Notes: generated by a model from the letters alone, not told the origin. A stretch of 64,000 nucleotides of DNA from Calothrix anomala FACHB-343 (GCF_014696435.1 NZ_JACJQG010000007.1:62001-126000), one strand, 5' to 3'; shown: positions 26,938-36,780, numbered from the stretch's first letter. Translations and numbers: made by a program.

Positions 26938-29900
26938 ATGTCTAATGACCTGCAACTAATCAAGCTAGAAGAACTGCTCAAAAGAGCAATCGGTAACATT
27001 AGTGAATTCTTCACCTCTGCTGATTATTCACAAAAAATGAATTTAGCATTTGGTAAAGATTGGAATCCAGCAAAAGCTCAGAAAGTAATTAAAGACATAA
27101 TCAATTATTCCAGCTTACCCAGCATTAAAATAGTTGAGGCATCAGCAATAAACGGAGGAAAAGGAGCTTTTGGTAGTTTCAACAATACAATTTATCTATC
27201 AAAAGCACTGTTAAACGATTCTACCGAAAGTGTGGATGTATTAATAGAAGAACTCGGACACTATATAGACTCGCAAATAAATAGCCAAGATGCACAGGGC
27301 GATGAAGGCGAAATTTTTTCAGCAGTAGTTCAAGGTAAAGAGTTAACGCCAACTCAACTAGCAGCATTGAAAAGTCAGAATGATACAACCAGTGTCTTGA
27401 TCGATGGAGAAGTCAGAACATTAGAGCTAGCAACAACTTACGGTAATATTACCCTCGATGGTAACCTCAGCGATTGGACAGCAAAGGATAGATTAGATTT
27501 TCTTCCCGGAACAGGAGTACAAGGATTTGAAATCTATGGGAAGTATACAGGTGATGCCTATGTTTTTGCCTTAAAGGCAGATAACCTGGCGATAGGTGCA
27601 AACACAACATTATGGCTAAATACAGATAGGAATTCTACGACAGGCTATCAAATATTTGGTACATCTGGGGGCGCAGAGTATAACGTTAACTTCGCAGCAG
27701 ATGGCTTACCCTATCTTTACACAGGAGCAGCCGGAGAAAATTCTATTAGACCATTAGATTATGGCTTTAGTAGCGATCAAAAAATAGTTGAATTCGCCGT
27801 ACCAGGATCGAATCTGGGAACATCAGTACCACAAGCAATTGATATTTTAGGGGATATTAATAACACGGCATTTATACCGGGAGATTATGCTACCCAAAAA
27901 TACACAGTATATGGGGGACAAAATCTACCAACAAGAACAGATCTGAGTAAAAAAGTAGGTATAGTTTTTTCAGCAACTACAGCGAAACAATTTTTTAGCG
28001 AAACAGCGTATCACCAACTGTTCTTGTCGATGCAAAGCCAAGCGATGCAGGCAGGGATTCCCTTTGATATTCTCACAGAGGATGACTTAACTGATATCAA
28101 TAAAGTTGTCAATTATGATTCGCTAATCTTTCCCTACTTTGCAAATGTACCCCTGGCGAAACTAGATGCCATTCAAGAGACACTCACAAAGGCAGTTTAT
28201 CAATATAACATTGGTCTAATTACCGCCGGAAATTTCTTAACTAACGATGAAAACGGTAATGCTTTACCCGGAAATTCCTATACCCGGATGGAGCAGTTGT
28301 TGAATCTGAAAAGAACTGGTGGTAGCACCACACCGGTTAATGGTGTTCTCAACGCTGAAATTACTACTCATCCAGTGATGCAAGGGTACAATCCGGATGA
28401 GGTAATTCGCAATTACAATAACATTACCTATGACACTTATGGTGATGTTGACCCTAATGATAATAAAACACCCATAGTTCTCGCAGATTTTCTGGTAAAT
28501 GGGCAGAAAGACAATGCTGTGCTAGCGACACAAACCGGAGGCAGAAATGTCCACTTTAGTACTCCGGGATTCATGGCGGATAACAATTTATTGTGGAAAG
28601 CATTGCAATGGGCTGTTCTGGATGAGAAACCCAAAGTCGCTTTAAATATGAGTCGGGATGCGAGTATTTTTATTTCTCGCAATGACATGGATCAGTCTCA
28701 AGAAGCTGATGATGTGAATCCAAATGGAAACACTCCAGGAGTTTACGATAAACTGCTGCCAATTCTAGAGCAATGGAAAAATGACTATAACTTTGTAGGG
28801 TCATACTACATTAACGTCGGTAACAATCCAGCCAATGGGCAATTTACTGATTGGACTGTCTCCAAGCCTTACTATGACAGGATGCTGGCTCTACAAAACG
28901 AAATTGGTACCCACTCTTACACTCACCCAGAAGACACAAATCAGAGTACATATAAAGAAAATAATGCATCGGCTCCTGTAAGTCCCACTCTTACTAATGC
29001 ACAATATGCTACCAAGTTGGAGTTTGAATTTAACCAATCACAATTAGTCATTGAGCAACAATTAGGAATTACCGTTACAGGTGCAGCGATTCCCGGAGCG
29101 CCAGAAGGTATAGGAGTTTCCAAAGAGCTTCAGAAATACTTATCCTATGTTTCTGGTGGTTATGCAAGTGTGGGTGCAGGTTATCCTAATGCTTTTGGCT
29201 TTTTGTTTCCGGAGAATAAGGATTATGTTTATCTTGCTCCGAACATGTCCTTTGATTTTTCGCTGGTGCAGTTTCGCCAGTTAACACCACAACAAGCGGA
29301 AGCAGAATGGCTCAAAGAATACACTGGCTTAACAAATCGCGCAGCCCAAGCCATCATCCATTTTCCATGGCATGATTATGGCCCAACAGTGTGGGATACA
29401 GATCCAACGGATAACTCAGGCTCGCCTTACACTCAGGCAATGTTTACTAATTTCATTGCCAGAGCATACAACGATAATACAGAGTTTATTACGGCTGAGG
29501 AGTTGAGCCAGCGCATCAGAACTTTTGAGAAATCACAATTAACTCTTGATTATCCCAGTGCAAATACTATTACTGCCACTGTTGCCGGAGTTACTGATGT
29601 AGGCGCTTTTGGTTTGAATATCGATCCCACTCAAACCATTAAAAGTGTCAATGGTTGGTATGCCTACGATAAAGATACGGTATTTTTACCACGTAATGGC
29701 GGTAAATTTACAATCAATTTGGGCACAACTCAAGATGATGTAACCCGTATTATTGACCTACCAATGCGTGCCGAATTAACTTCAGTTGTTGGTAATGGTA
29801 CAGATTTAGAATTTTCATTCTTTGGTGAAGGTAAAGTTGTCTTAGATATCAAAAATCCCGGTGCATTGAGTCTAGTAACCGAAGGTGCAAGCAGTACAAC

Positions 29901-31209
29901 TCGTAACGGTGAGATTGTCGAGATGACTTTTAACGGTCTTGCCCAACATACTGGTAGGGTGAGATTAGTTGTGGATGCGCCACCAACTGTTGCTAACCCC
30001 ATTGCTGATGTCAGTGTTCTTGAGGATGCAGCAGATACTGTCATTAGTCTCAGCAATGTCTTCATAGATATTGATAACGCTGCTACTGGCATTACCAAGA
30101 CAGTTAAAGCTAATAGTAATAGTGGCTTAGTTAATGCCAGCATTGCTAACAATAATTTGACTCTGGATTATCTACCTAACCAATTTGGGACTGCGACAAT
30201 TACTATTACCGGTACATCGAATGGCAAAACTGTTGATGATACCTTTACAGTCAATGTAACACCTGTAGATGATGCACCGATTGTGGGTACTCCAATTGCC
30301 GATGTTGTTGTTAATCAAGGTTCTGCTAACACAGTTATCAATTTAGGTAGTGTCTTTACTGATATAGATAACGACGTTGCGGCGATTACTAAGTCGATTC
30401 TCTCCAACAGCAATAACACCTTGGTGAATGCCTCAATTGTAGGTAATTCTTTAACCTTGCAATATTTACCCAATCAATTTGGTACTGCACAAGTGACTGT
30501 GCGTGGTACATCTGGCGGTAAAACGGTTGATGATACATTTAGCGTCACTGTTAATCCGGTAGGCAATGTGATTAACGGCAACTCTTTCGGTAACTTCCTT
30601 ATAGGGACTTTTAATAGAGATATCATTAACGGATTTGGCGGTAATGACACCATAGATCCTAAAGATGGTAATGATGTTGTTTATGGTGGCGATGGTGCAG
30701 ATTATGTTTGGGGAAGTTTTGGAGATGATGCGATTTTTGGAGATGCTGGTAATGACAATTTATCTGGTGGCTCAAATAACGATACTCTCACAGGTGGTAG
30801 AGGTTATGACACATTAGATGGTGACTCAGGAATTGATACTCTGATTGGTGTCAACCCCAACGATACCTTGGCAGGAGTAGGGGAGATTGATACCTTCTAT
30901 GGTGACGATCAAGCTGATTTATTTATATTGGGTGATAGAAGTAAGGCTTACTACAATGATGGTAATAATTTTACCTCTGGCACAGGGGATTATGCGCTAA
31001 TTGAAGACTTCAGTACCTTTGAAGGGGATAGAATTCAACTCTATGGTAGTGCCGCAAACTATATACTTACTGGTGTGTCATTTAATTTCTCCTTCGGTTC
31101 CCATCGATCACTTTACTTAAGAACTAGCGGACAGGATGAACTCATTGGAATTATTGAAGGAAATAATAGTCTGAGTCTCACTAGTAGCAGTTTCACTTAT
31201 GTGAGCTAA
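26938..31209 (+). CDS. Large PelA-like deacetylase/adhesin with RTX repeats
   Basis: A 1423-residue modular protein. Residues 1-150: cyanobacterial N-terminal domain with E104-E-L-G-H-Y-I-D, a possible degenerate metal motif. About 165-335: beta-sandwich like CBM9/DOMON. About 338-560: Rossmann/flavodoxin-like domain (K-V-G-I-V-F-S). About 570-880: NodB/CE4-like deacetylase with N582-D-M-D585 and H659-S-Y-T-H663 metal motifs. About 885-1015: beta-sandwich. About 1018-1205: two cadherin-like repeats. About 1220-1315: RTX nonapeptides (G-G-N-D-T-I-D), the usual mark of type I secretion. P. aeruginosa PelA has the order hydrolase, Rossmann-like, deacetylase, beta-jelly roll; here the hydrolase is a separate gene. 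GGAG precedes the ATG. Confidence 0.8.
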   Translation: MSNDLQLIKLEELLKRAIGNISEFFTSADYSQKMNLAFGKDWNPAKAQKVIKDIINYSSLPSIKIVEASAINGGKGAFGSFNNTIYLSKALLNDSTESVDVLIEELGHYIDSQINSQDAQGDEGEIFSAVVQGKELTPTQLAALKSQNDTTSVLIDGEVRTLELATTYGNITLDGNLSDWTAKDRLDFLPGTGVQGFEIYGKYTGDAYVFALKADNLAIGANTTLWLNTDRNSTTGYQIFGTSGGAEYNVNFAADGLPYLYTGAAGENSIRPLDYGFSSDQKIVEFAVPGSNLGTSVPQAIDILGDINNTAFIPGDYATQKYTVYGGQNLPTRTDLSKKVGIVFSATTAKQFFSETAYHQLFLSMQSQAMQAGIPFDILTEDDLTDINKVVNYDSLIFPYFANVPLAKLDAIQETLTKAVYQYNIGLITAGNFLTNDENGNALPGNSYTRMEQLLNLKRTGGSTTPVNGVLNAEITTHPVMQGYNPDEVIRNYNNITYDTYGDVDPNDNKTPIVLADFLVNGQKDNAVLATQTGGRNVHFSTPGFMADNNLLWKALQWAVLDEKPKVALNMSRDASIFISRNDMDQSQEADDVNPNGNTPGVYDKLLPILEQWKNDYNFVGSYYINVGNNPANGQFTDWTVSKPYYDRMLALQNEIGTHSYTHPEDTNQSTYKENNASAPVSPTLTNAQYATKLEFEFNQSQLVIEQQLGITVTGAAIPGAPEGIGVSKELQKYLSYVSGGYASVGAGYPNAFGFLFPENKDYVYLAPNMSFDFSLVQFRQLTPQQAEAEWLKEYTGLTNRAAQAIIHFPWHDYGPTVWDTDPTDNSGSPYTQAMFTNFIARAYNDNTEFITAEELSQRIRTFEKSQLTLDYPSANTITATVAGVTDVGAFGLNIDPTQTIKSVNGWYAYDKDTVFLPRNGGKFTINLGTTQDDVTRIIDLPMRAELTSVVGNGTDLEFSFFGEGKVVLDIKNPGALSLVTEGASSTTRNGEIVEMTFNGLAQHTGRVRLVVDAPPTVANPIADVSVLEDAADTVISLSNVFIDIDNAATGITKTVKANSNSGLVNASIANNNLTLDYLPNQFGTATITITGTSNGKTVDDTFTVNVTPVDDAPIVGTPIADVVVNQGSANTVINLGSVFTDIDNDVAAITKSILSNSNNTLVNASIVGNSLTLQYLPNQFGTAQVTVRGTSGGKTVDDTFSVTVNPVGNVINGNSFGNFLIGTFNRDIINGFGGNDTIDPKDGNDVVYGGDGADYVWGSFGDDAIFGDAGNDNLSGGSNNDTLTGGRGYDTLDGDSGIDTLIGVNPNDTLAGVGEIDTFYGDDQADLFILGDRSKAYYNDGNNFTSGTGDYALIEDFSTFEGDRIQLYGSAANYILTGVSFNFSFGSHRSLYLRTSGQDELIGIIEGNNSLSLTSSSFTYVS

Positions 31210-31259
31210 AAAATTTCTAGCCTTGAATTTGCGGCAATTGGTGAGATACAAATAATCTC

Positions 31260-31283
31260 AGGGGCACAAAATTTTGTGCCCCT
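31260..31283 (+). terminator. Perfect 24-bp palindrome between deacetylase and PelG-like genes
   Basis: AGGGGCACAAAA and TTTTGTGCCCCT are adjoining exact arms without a loop. It sits 50 bases after the deacetylase stop and 37 before the next ATG. It could be an attenuating terminator or an mRNA processing site that sets the ratio of the two products; there is no T tract. Confidence 0.5.
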
Positions 31284-31319
31284 AATGATGTTATCTAGAT
31301 TTGATTTAAATACAAAATT

Positions 31320-32867
31320 ATGATTGCAGAAGATGATAAATTATCTGAGTTAGTTAGCGCTATTGAAGAAGTTAGCTCCGCACCTGCTGATTTTTGGCAA
31401 GTTACGGCAATTATAGAATCATTAGGTTATACGGATAGAGTTATTCAGCAGGAATTTGGTTTTAGTGATGCTTTATCGTTGGGTAAGTATGTTTATGAGA
31501 ATCATAACTTTTCTTTAGCAGCGAAAGTCATCAAGCCGAAGAAAAAATTTTGGCGGAATTTGTTGAAAGAGATGCAAATCTTCATTGAACAATTCTCACA
31601 AAGTTTTGTTTTTGCTTTACCTTTGCTGTTGATATTGCTGTTAGAATCTCTTGATGTAGATAATCAATCGCCCCTATTACCACCGGAACTAGCTTCATTA
31701 ATTACTCTGGCAACTATGGCTAGTCTGACTATTAGTGGGGGATTTGTCCAGATGATTAGCCGGAGGGGAGAATTTTATCTCAAATTGGGCGAACCAATAC
31801 AAGCTAGAAGAGTTTGTTTGCCGATTATTTATTTAGGTACAGCTACTAGTATTATTGTAGGTTTATTGGGGCTGTGGTTTGGTTTTTATCAAGGTCAGTT
31901 TGCTGATGAATATTTAATTTTGGCGGCTGTATATTATTTAGTTTTGAGTTTACTGTGGATGCTATTAGCAGCCGTGGGGATTCAATTACGCTGGTGTACG
32001 CCAATAATTATGTTGGGGTTAAGCGGATTATTTGTATTGTTAAGAGTTTGGATTAATCTAGATGCATTAACTGCCCAAATTATTAGTATGTTTGCGACTT
32101 TATTAGTAGTAATCTGCTTAGTTGGTTTTGGGTTTGGTAAAGATAAGAAAGCAAGTCAAACTACTGCAACAAAAGTTCCCTTACCTCGCTTGAGTGCGCT
32201 GGTATATTTATTAGCTCCTTACTTCTTTTATGGCATAGCTTATTTTAGTTTTATTTTTGGCGATCGCATTGTGGCAGGTTGGGCTGTAAATCCTGCTTCG
32301 GGGCTAGTTTTTGCGATTCATGCTGACTATCAACAGGCTATGGATTTAGCTTTAATAAATTTTCTTTTGTTGGTTCCATTCGTGGAATATTTAAGTTATC
32401 GGTTTATTAGTTATTGGTTTAAAAATTCCAAAAATTTAAATGTAACAAAGCTGGCTAAATTTTATCGTCAATTGTCTTATCGCTACTGGTTAACTGTGGG
32501 CTTAACTGTGATATTTTTTAGTCTTTGTGTGACTATTACGTTTCTTTTGCTAAAGCCAGAAAGTTGGAGTTTACAAACAAATTTACAATCGTTATTTGGT
32601 TGCTTAGGTTATTTATTTTTTGTCATCGGACTATTAAATTCAATATTGCTGTTTAGTCTGAATCAAGCAGCTATGGTAGTTAAAAGCATTATTCCTGCGT
32701 TGGTACTTAATTTAACTTTGGGTTACATTTTAGCAAATTTGATTAATCCCGATTGTGCAGTGATTGGTTTAGTCACGGCTGCTATTTTGTTTATGTTGCG
32801 TTCAACTCATAAAGTTTCGCAAGTGATGAAGCAACCGGATTATATATATTACCTTGCTGGATATTAA
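31320..32867 (+). CDS. PelG-like polytopic membrane protein
   Basis: A 515-residue protein with a soluble N-terminal region (1-90) and about twelve TM helices after it. The segment G-I-A-Y-F-S-F-I-F-G-D-R-I-V-A near 320, followed by a conserved-looking polar stretch (A-D-Y-Q-Q-A-M-D-L-A), is similar in plan to the D-(K/R) segment of PelG, a MOP/MATE-related protein thought to move Pel across the inner membrane with PelF. The soluble N-terminal extension is unlike typical PelG. It follows the deacetylase gene by 110 bases. The assignment is by architecture and context rather than strong motif match. Confidence 0.6.
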   Translation: MIAEDDKLSELVSAIEEVSSAPADFWQVTAIIESLGYTDRVIQQEFGFSDALSLGKYVYENHNFSLAAKVIKPKKKFWRNLLKEMQIFIEQFSQSFVFALPLLLILLLESLDVDNQSPLLPPELASLITLATMASLTISGGFVQMISRRGEFYLKLGEPIQARRVCLPIIYLGTATSIIVGLLGLWFGFYQGQFADEYLILAAVYYLVLSLLWMLLAAVGIQLRWCTPIIMLGLSGLFVLLRVWINLDALTAQIISMFATLLVVICLVGFGFGKDKKASQTTATKVPLPRLSALVYLLAPYFFYGIAYFSFIFGDRIVAGWAVNPASGLVFAIHADYQQAMDLALINFLLLVPFVEYLSYRFISYWFKNSKNLNVTKLAKFYRQLSYRYWLTVGLTVIFFSLCVTITFLLLKPESWSLQTNLQSLFGCLGYLFFVIGLLNSILLFSLNQAAMVVKSIIPALVLNLTLGYILANLINPDCAVIGLVTAAILFMLRSTHKVSQVMKQPDYIYYLAGY

Positions 32868-32932
32868 GTAGGGGTCAAATAGAGAAATATTTTCATCTAG
32901 AATCTAAAATTAGCAAATGAATAGCATCATCT

Positions 32933-33235
32933 TTAGCGGGGACATTCAGGTAAACTTTTCTCAGCATAATTACAATCAAAATAAATTAGAGCCTCTCTAC
33001 TAGAGTCAAAACTTGGAGTTGTAATGTAGGATTTACTGTTGGTACTAGCTTCTATTGACCAAATTTTTAAGTAGTAACTACCGTTATCATCACTAGACCA
33101 TAATTCATAACGATAATTACCTCCAGAACCTTGACTAGTTAAATAATCGGCTAGGGCTGTATGTGCTGTAGTTAAGCAGCTTAATACAGCTAAACTAGGA
33201 ATTAACACGACTTTCAAGAAAATTCTGAATTTCAT
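32933..33235 (-). CDS. Small exported protein, unknown
   Basis: A 100-residue protein with a signal peptide (K-V-V-L-I-P-S-L-A-V-L-S-C-L, then T-A-L-A before D30). The mature part of about 70 residues is polar with Y-R-Y-E-L-W-S-S-D-D and Y-Y-L-K-I-W, suggesting beta strands, and two Cys near the C-terminus (C89, C98). Unknown family. It converges on the PelG-like gene. Confidence 0.6.
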   Translation of the reverse strand: MKFRIFLKVVLIPSLAVLSCLTTAHTALADYLTSQGSGGNYRYELWSSDDNGSYYLKIWSIEASTNSKSYITTPSFDSSREALIYFDCNYAEKSLPECPR

Positions 33236-33392
33236 AAATATGCCATAAATCTACCTTATATAGCTTCCTAGATATGGATTTATTTTCACATCAGTAATAA
33301 TGTTGAATATTATGTAAAGTTATGCCAATAACATTAATTCCATTGTTCTGATTTTTGATTCTCCTTGATTATTGACCAAGGGTTGCTTATGA

Positions 33393-34286
33393 TTAATTCT
33401 CTTGTACCAATAAAACTGATTTTACCTGGCGCTTGATGGGTTTGCGTACCAGATTTAGTTTGCCATAAAAAGTTTTACCGTTGTAGTAAAGAGAAGATGA
33501 ACTACCGCCATCTAAATTCATGGCTTTTTTAGCACCAAGAGTTTGCATAAAAGCTGCTAATTCTGGTAAAGACATTCCCGATTTTGCTAGTCGGACATTG
33601 GGTTTTTGGGCTACCATGACTAGGAGAATATTACCATCATCAGTAATCCCGATCGCAGTTCTTGAACTAGGTCGATTGCTATCAATTGCATCTCGTCCAT
33701 TGGCTTTGTCAACAAACCCTTCTGGTTCTGAGGTGAGTTCTGGTAAAAGATTGGGGCCTCCACCTACAACATCGACTATTTGACAGCCAGCTAACGGTGA
33801 TTCATTGTGGGGGGTGATATCGTAGATGACGGTTTCTCCGCAGAGATAGCGACGGAATTCTGTGCGATTGAAAATTTTGCTGAGATAAGGTTTTAAGTTG
33901 GGATTATTTATAAGTCTGGGGTTATCTTGGGGATTTGCTACGACACGCCCAGAAATCATGACATGGGATGTAGACTTTTGATTAACAGGGTCAAAAAAGC
34001 CTGCATTTAAGATTGCTTTGACTCGATGCTGCTTGGTAAATTCATCTACAGTTGCTACTTTATCTGAGATTGCAGGTGTGATGAGAAATCGGCTATCAGT
34101 CGGAATTGAAAGAATATGCACTACGCTTTGCGGTAAGGTACGCTGTTCGTAGCTGATGGTTTTTGGTGGGGGAGGTGCAACATTTGGCACTTTTGATATA
34201 GAGGAATGCAACTTAAATAATAGTGGCATCCCAAAACTAACTAGTGTAAGACTCAGCAGCCAGATTTTTTTGACTTGAGTAGTCAT
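33393..34286 (-). CDS. Phosphodiester glycosidase (NAGPA/DUF2233) family protein
   Basis: A 297-residue protein with an N-terminal hydrophobic segment (W-L-L-S-L-T-L-V-S-F-G-M-P-L-L) acting as signal or anchor. The domain has A-I-L-N-A-G-F-F-D, S-S-R-T-A-I-G-I and the C-terminal A-M-N-L-D-G-G-S-S-S-S, all features of the NAGPA family, whose human member removes GlcNAc from phosphodiesters. Bacterial members are often near exopolysaccharide genes. It may act on envelope glycans or on the neighbouring polymer (inference). Confidence 0.85.
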   Translation of the reverse strand: MTTQVKKIWLLSLTLVSFGMPLLFKLHSSISKVPNVAPPPPKTISYEQRTLPQSVVHILSIPTDSRFLITPAISDKVATVDEFTKQHRVKAILNAGFFDPVNQKSTSHVMISGRVVANPQDNPRLINNPNLKPYLSKIFNRTEFRRYLCGETVIYDITPHNESPLAGCQIVDVVGGGPNLLPELTSEPEGFVDKANGRDAIDSNRPSSRTAIGITDDGNILLVMVAQKPNVRLAKSGMSLPELAAFMQTLGAKKAMNLDGGSSSSLYYNGKTFYGKLNLVRKPIKRQVKSVLLVQEN

Positions 34287-34381
34287 ATCTTAAATTAAGT
34301 TGAAAATTAACTAAATAAATATTACGCGGGCAAATGTGCCAATTCCCGATAGGGTGAGATAGTATTTTTCTCAATGGGAAT

Positions 34382-34486
34382 TATTAGCCTGTATTTTTTA
34401 CTATTTTTTAATGTTTTTTGGTAATAAAATATGTAAACGATCGCACTTTTACAGATTTACAATAAAGGCGATCGCACTTTGATAGT
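34382..34486 (-). repeat. 105-bp interspersed repeat, copy 1
   Basis: The reverse complement matches 48851-48957 with about three mismatches. It contains two AAAGTGCGATCG segments and an A/T-rich end (TACCAAAAAACATTAAAAAA). No terminal inverted repeats were seen. The rest of the 34287-34845 gap shows no gene. Confidence 0.85.
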
Positions 34487-34845
34487 TAAGGATAATTGTA
34501 GCTACTGTAATTTTCGGTAATGCTTGCGTAATTCTGATGAATTGATCGCCAAATGGGTAGAGTAGTTGATTGTTGATATTTCCTTACCGAAATTTTTGAG
34601 AAAGAATCGACACAGGTTTTTCTGAAATTTTTCTCATGTATTTTGCAAACAGTCTTGCCATCAAGATTTCATCATGTCCAAATTTATAATTAGCGTAAGC
34701 GAGATGTAAAAAAATAGTAAGTCAATAAAGATTGTTAAATAATTTATTTTTGAACTAAATATCAAGGGTAACTCTCATTACATTTTTCGGACGGCTGAAT
34801 AGGAACTATATAATCAAGCCCATCTCTGTCCGCGAATAGATAAAA

Positions 34846-35934
34846 ATGACTTTTAACTCACAAAATCTTAGCTCAAATCGTAAATCTAAAACATTCAATA
34901 ATCCAGAACGTTTTATAGAAGGTTGGTATTGGGCGATTCCTACTAATAATCTGCGGGTAGGTGAAGTAAAAGCTATTACTTTATTAGGTAGAGATTTAGT
35001 AATTTATCGCGGTAAAGATAGAAAAGCTGTAACTTTTGATGCCTACTGTCCCCACATGGGCGCTCATTTAGCAGATGGTAAAATTGAAGGTAATGGATTG
35101 CGTTGTTCTTTCCATCAATGGAAATTTGATCGGGAAGGATTTTGTGTTGATATTCCCTGTTTCGATGAACCCCTTCCTCTGAAGTTAAAAACTTGGCCTA
35201 CTGCAGAAAAATATGGCATGATTTGGATTTGGACTGGGGAAGTCCCGCTACAACCTCTACCTTTTATTCCAGAGTTAGAAGCACAAGATTTTGATGTGAC
35301 GATTATTTCTCAGTTTGTGACTAACTGCCATCCCCATGCAGTAATAATTAATGCCATAGATACTCAATATTTTAATACTCTTAAAAGAGTAGCAGCAGAA
35401 AATATTTTTGAACCACAAGAACTGAATCAATATGCTATTACCTTTACTAATAATCTACAAGGTAGAAAAGGTAATTATTTAGCTAAACTCATGCGTCCTT
35501 TTTATAAGAATGACCTGAATTATAGTGTTTGTTATTGGTATGGCAGCACAAGCATGGTAACATTTATACCTAATTCGCTGCACCTGCATGTCATGTTTAC
35601 CCTACGCTTAATTGCAGGAGGAAAGACTGAAGGATATACCCTATTGATGATGAAAAAACGTCAGGGAATGGTAGGTAAATTATATAATCGGCTTGTGTTG
35701 TCGCTAGGTAAGGTTTTAAGTCAAGATTTTCTCAAAGTTGACGCTAAGATTTTGGAGAAACTTAAATTTGATTTTAGAACGCCTGTGAATACAGATCAGG
35801 CTATTATGCAGTTTATCAATCATTTAGAAAGACAGCCAGCTTTATCTTGGGGAACTTGGCAACAAGCAAGAACAAGCCGCGATACAGAAACCAGAGATAA
35901 TAGGGATAAATGGCGGGATAATTTTAATGATTGA
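34846..35934 (+). CDS. Rieske-type oxygenase-like protein with degenerate iron site
   Basis: A 362-residue protein. Residues 25-130 are a Rieske [2Fe-2S] domain with C68-P-H70 and C87-S-F-H90. The following domain is shaped like the catalytic domain of Rieske oxygenases, but the mononuclear iron motif D-x2-H-x4-H appears as D172-T-Q-Y175-F-N-T-L-K180, so both histidines are replaced at the expected positions. It may be an electron carrier, a binding protein or use another metal site. No partner ferredoxin reductase is nearby. Related cyanobacterial proteins are annotated as Rieske 2Fe-2S proteins of unknown substrate. Confidence 0.8.
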   Translation: MTFNSQNLSSNRKSKTFNNPERFIEGWYWAIPTNNLRVGEVKAITLLGRDLVIYRGKDRKAVTFDAYCPHMGAHLADGKIEGNGLRCSFHQWKFDREGFCVDIPCFDEPLPLKLKTWPTAEKYGMIWIWTGEVPLQPLPFIPELEAQDFDVTIISQFVTNCHPHAVIINAIDTQYFNTLKRVAAENIFEPQELNQYAITFTNNLQGRKGNYLAKLMRPFYKNDLNYSVCYWYGSTSMVTFIPNSLHLHVMFTLRLIAGGKTEGYTLLMMKKRQGMVGKLYNRLVLSLGKVLSQDFLKVDAKILEKLKFDFRTPVNTDQAIMQFINHLERQPALSWGTWQQARTSRDTETRDNRDKWRDNFND

Positions 35935-35952
35935 GTCATTGGCCATTTGTCA

Positions 35953-35982
35953 GAGACGCGATGAATCGCGTCTGTACAATTG
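35953..35982. repeat. 30-bp palindromic repeat (copy B)
   Basis: Core GACGCGATGAATCGCGTC with tail TGTACAATTG. The reverse complement is exactly repeated at 51802-51830 and nearly so inside the GH135-like gene at 21779-21808. The 35935-36289 gap also has a hairpin GAAGTGGC/GCCACTTC at about 36049-36067 and no gene. Confidence 0.85.
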
Positions 35983-36289
35983 TCCTGTTTCCCTAGCTCT
36001 GCCGTATTTTGTTGTTATTAATTTTTTACGTTAACATTTAAATAAAAAGAAGTGGCAGAGCCACTTCGTAATTCCCAGGTAGAACCTAGAGATGAGTATA
36101 ACTATTCTAAAAACTGGAAATCGTATAAATAGACACTGATTAATTGTATCTAAAGAATTCAGTGCGATCGCACTAATACAAGCTCAACTTACCTCTGCTA
36201 GAGAATTACACATCAAACAACATAACATGATCAATTTACTAACTGTACGATTAGGCATTGCTGCTAGCTAACAGAGAATAAAAAGCCTG

Positions 36290-36763
36290 TTAATCTAGTT
36301 CGTACATCTGTTTATGTTTAGCCAGAAGCGCTTGATATTTCTCGTTTGTCTTGGCTTCTATCCACTTAACTTTAAATATGGCTGCTGATTCGGCTTTAAT
36401 GGGATCTACTTCATAAGGAAGAATTTCTTTTTTCTCTGCGCTATCTGGCTCAGTCTTTTTATACTTTCTGCCGCTTTTATGATTAGCATAACGGCGGGCG
36501 CGAGTATAACCCATTTGCAAAAACTTACGTGCCATATCTGCACCGATAAAATCATCTTGCTCTAAATAAGCAAGGAAAATATCATAGATTTTTTCGCTTG
36601 ATTCTCGCGCAATATCGGGATTTTTGAATCGCCAAAAAGGCAGAATTTCTGATTTGTAAGGTTCTACCAAAAGTACACCTTGTTCGCCTTTCCCTACACG
36701 ATAAAGTTCAGGATGCTGGCGAAAATTGATGTTTGGGAAGTCTAAAGAATAATCAAAAGCCAT
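36290..36763 (-). CDS. DUF4385 family protein
   Basis: A 157-residue cytoplasmic protein from the ATG at 36763; the frame extends to a TTG at 36787 but that would run into repeat DNA. It opens F-D-Y-S-L-D-F-P-N-I-N-F-R and contains a conserved-looking L-P-F-W-R-F-K-N and D-D-F-I-G-A-D-M-A-R-K-F-L-Q-M-G-Y-T-R-A-R-R-Y-A motif in separate helices, with a basic patch after it. Matches what I recall of DUF4385, also found in phages. Function unknown. Confidence 0.75.
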   Translation of the reverse strand: MAFDYSLDFPNINFRQHPELYRVGKGEQGVLLVEPYKSEILPFWRFKNPDIARESSEKIYDIFLAYLEQDDFIGADMARKFLQMGYTRARRYANHKSGRKYKKTEPDSAEKKEILPYEVDPIKAESAAIFKVKWIEAKTNEKYQALLAKHKQMYELD

Positions 36764-36780
36764 TGTCAACCCCTTCGGGG

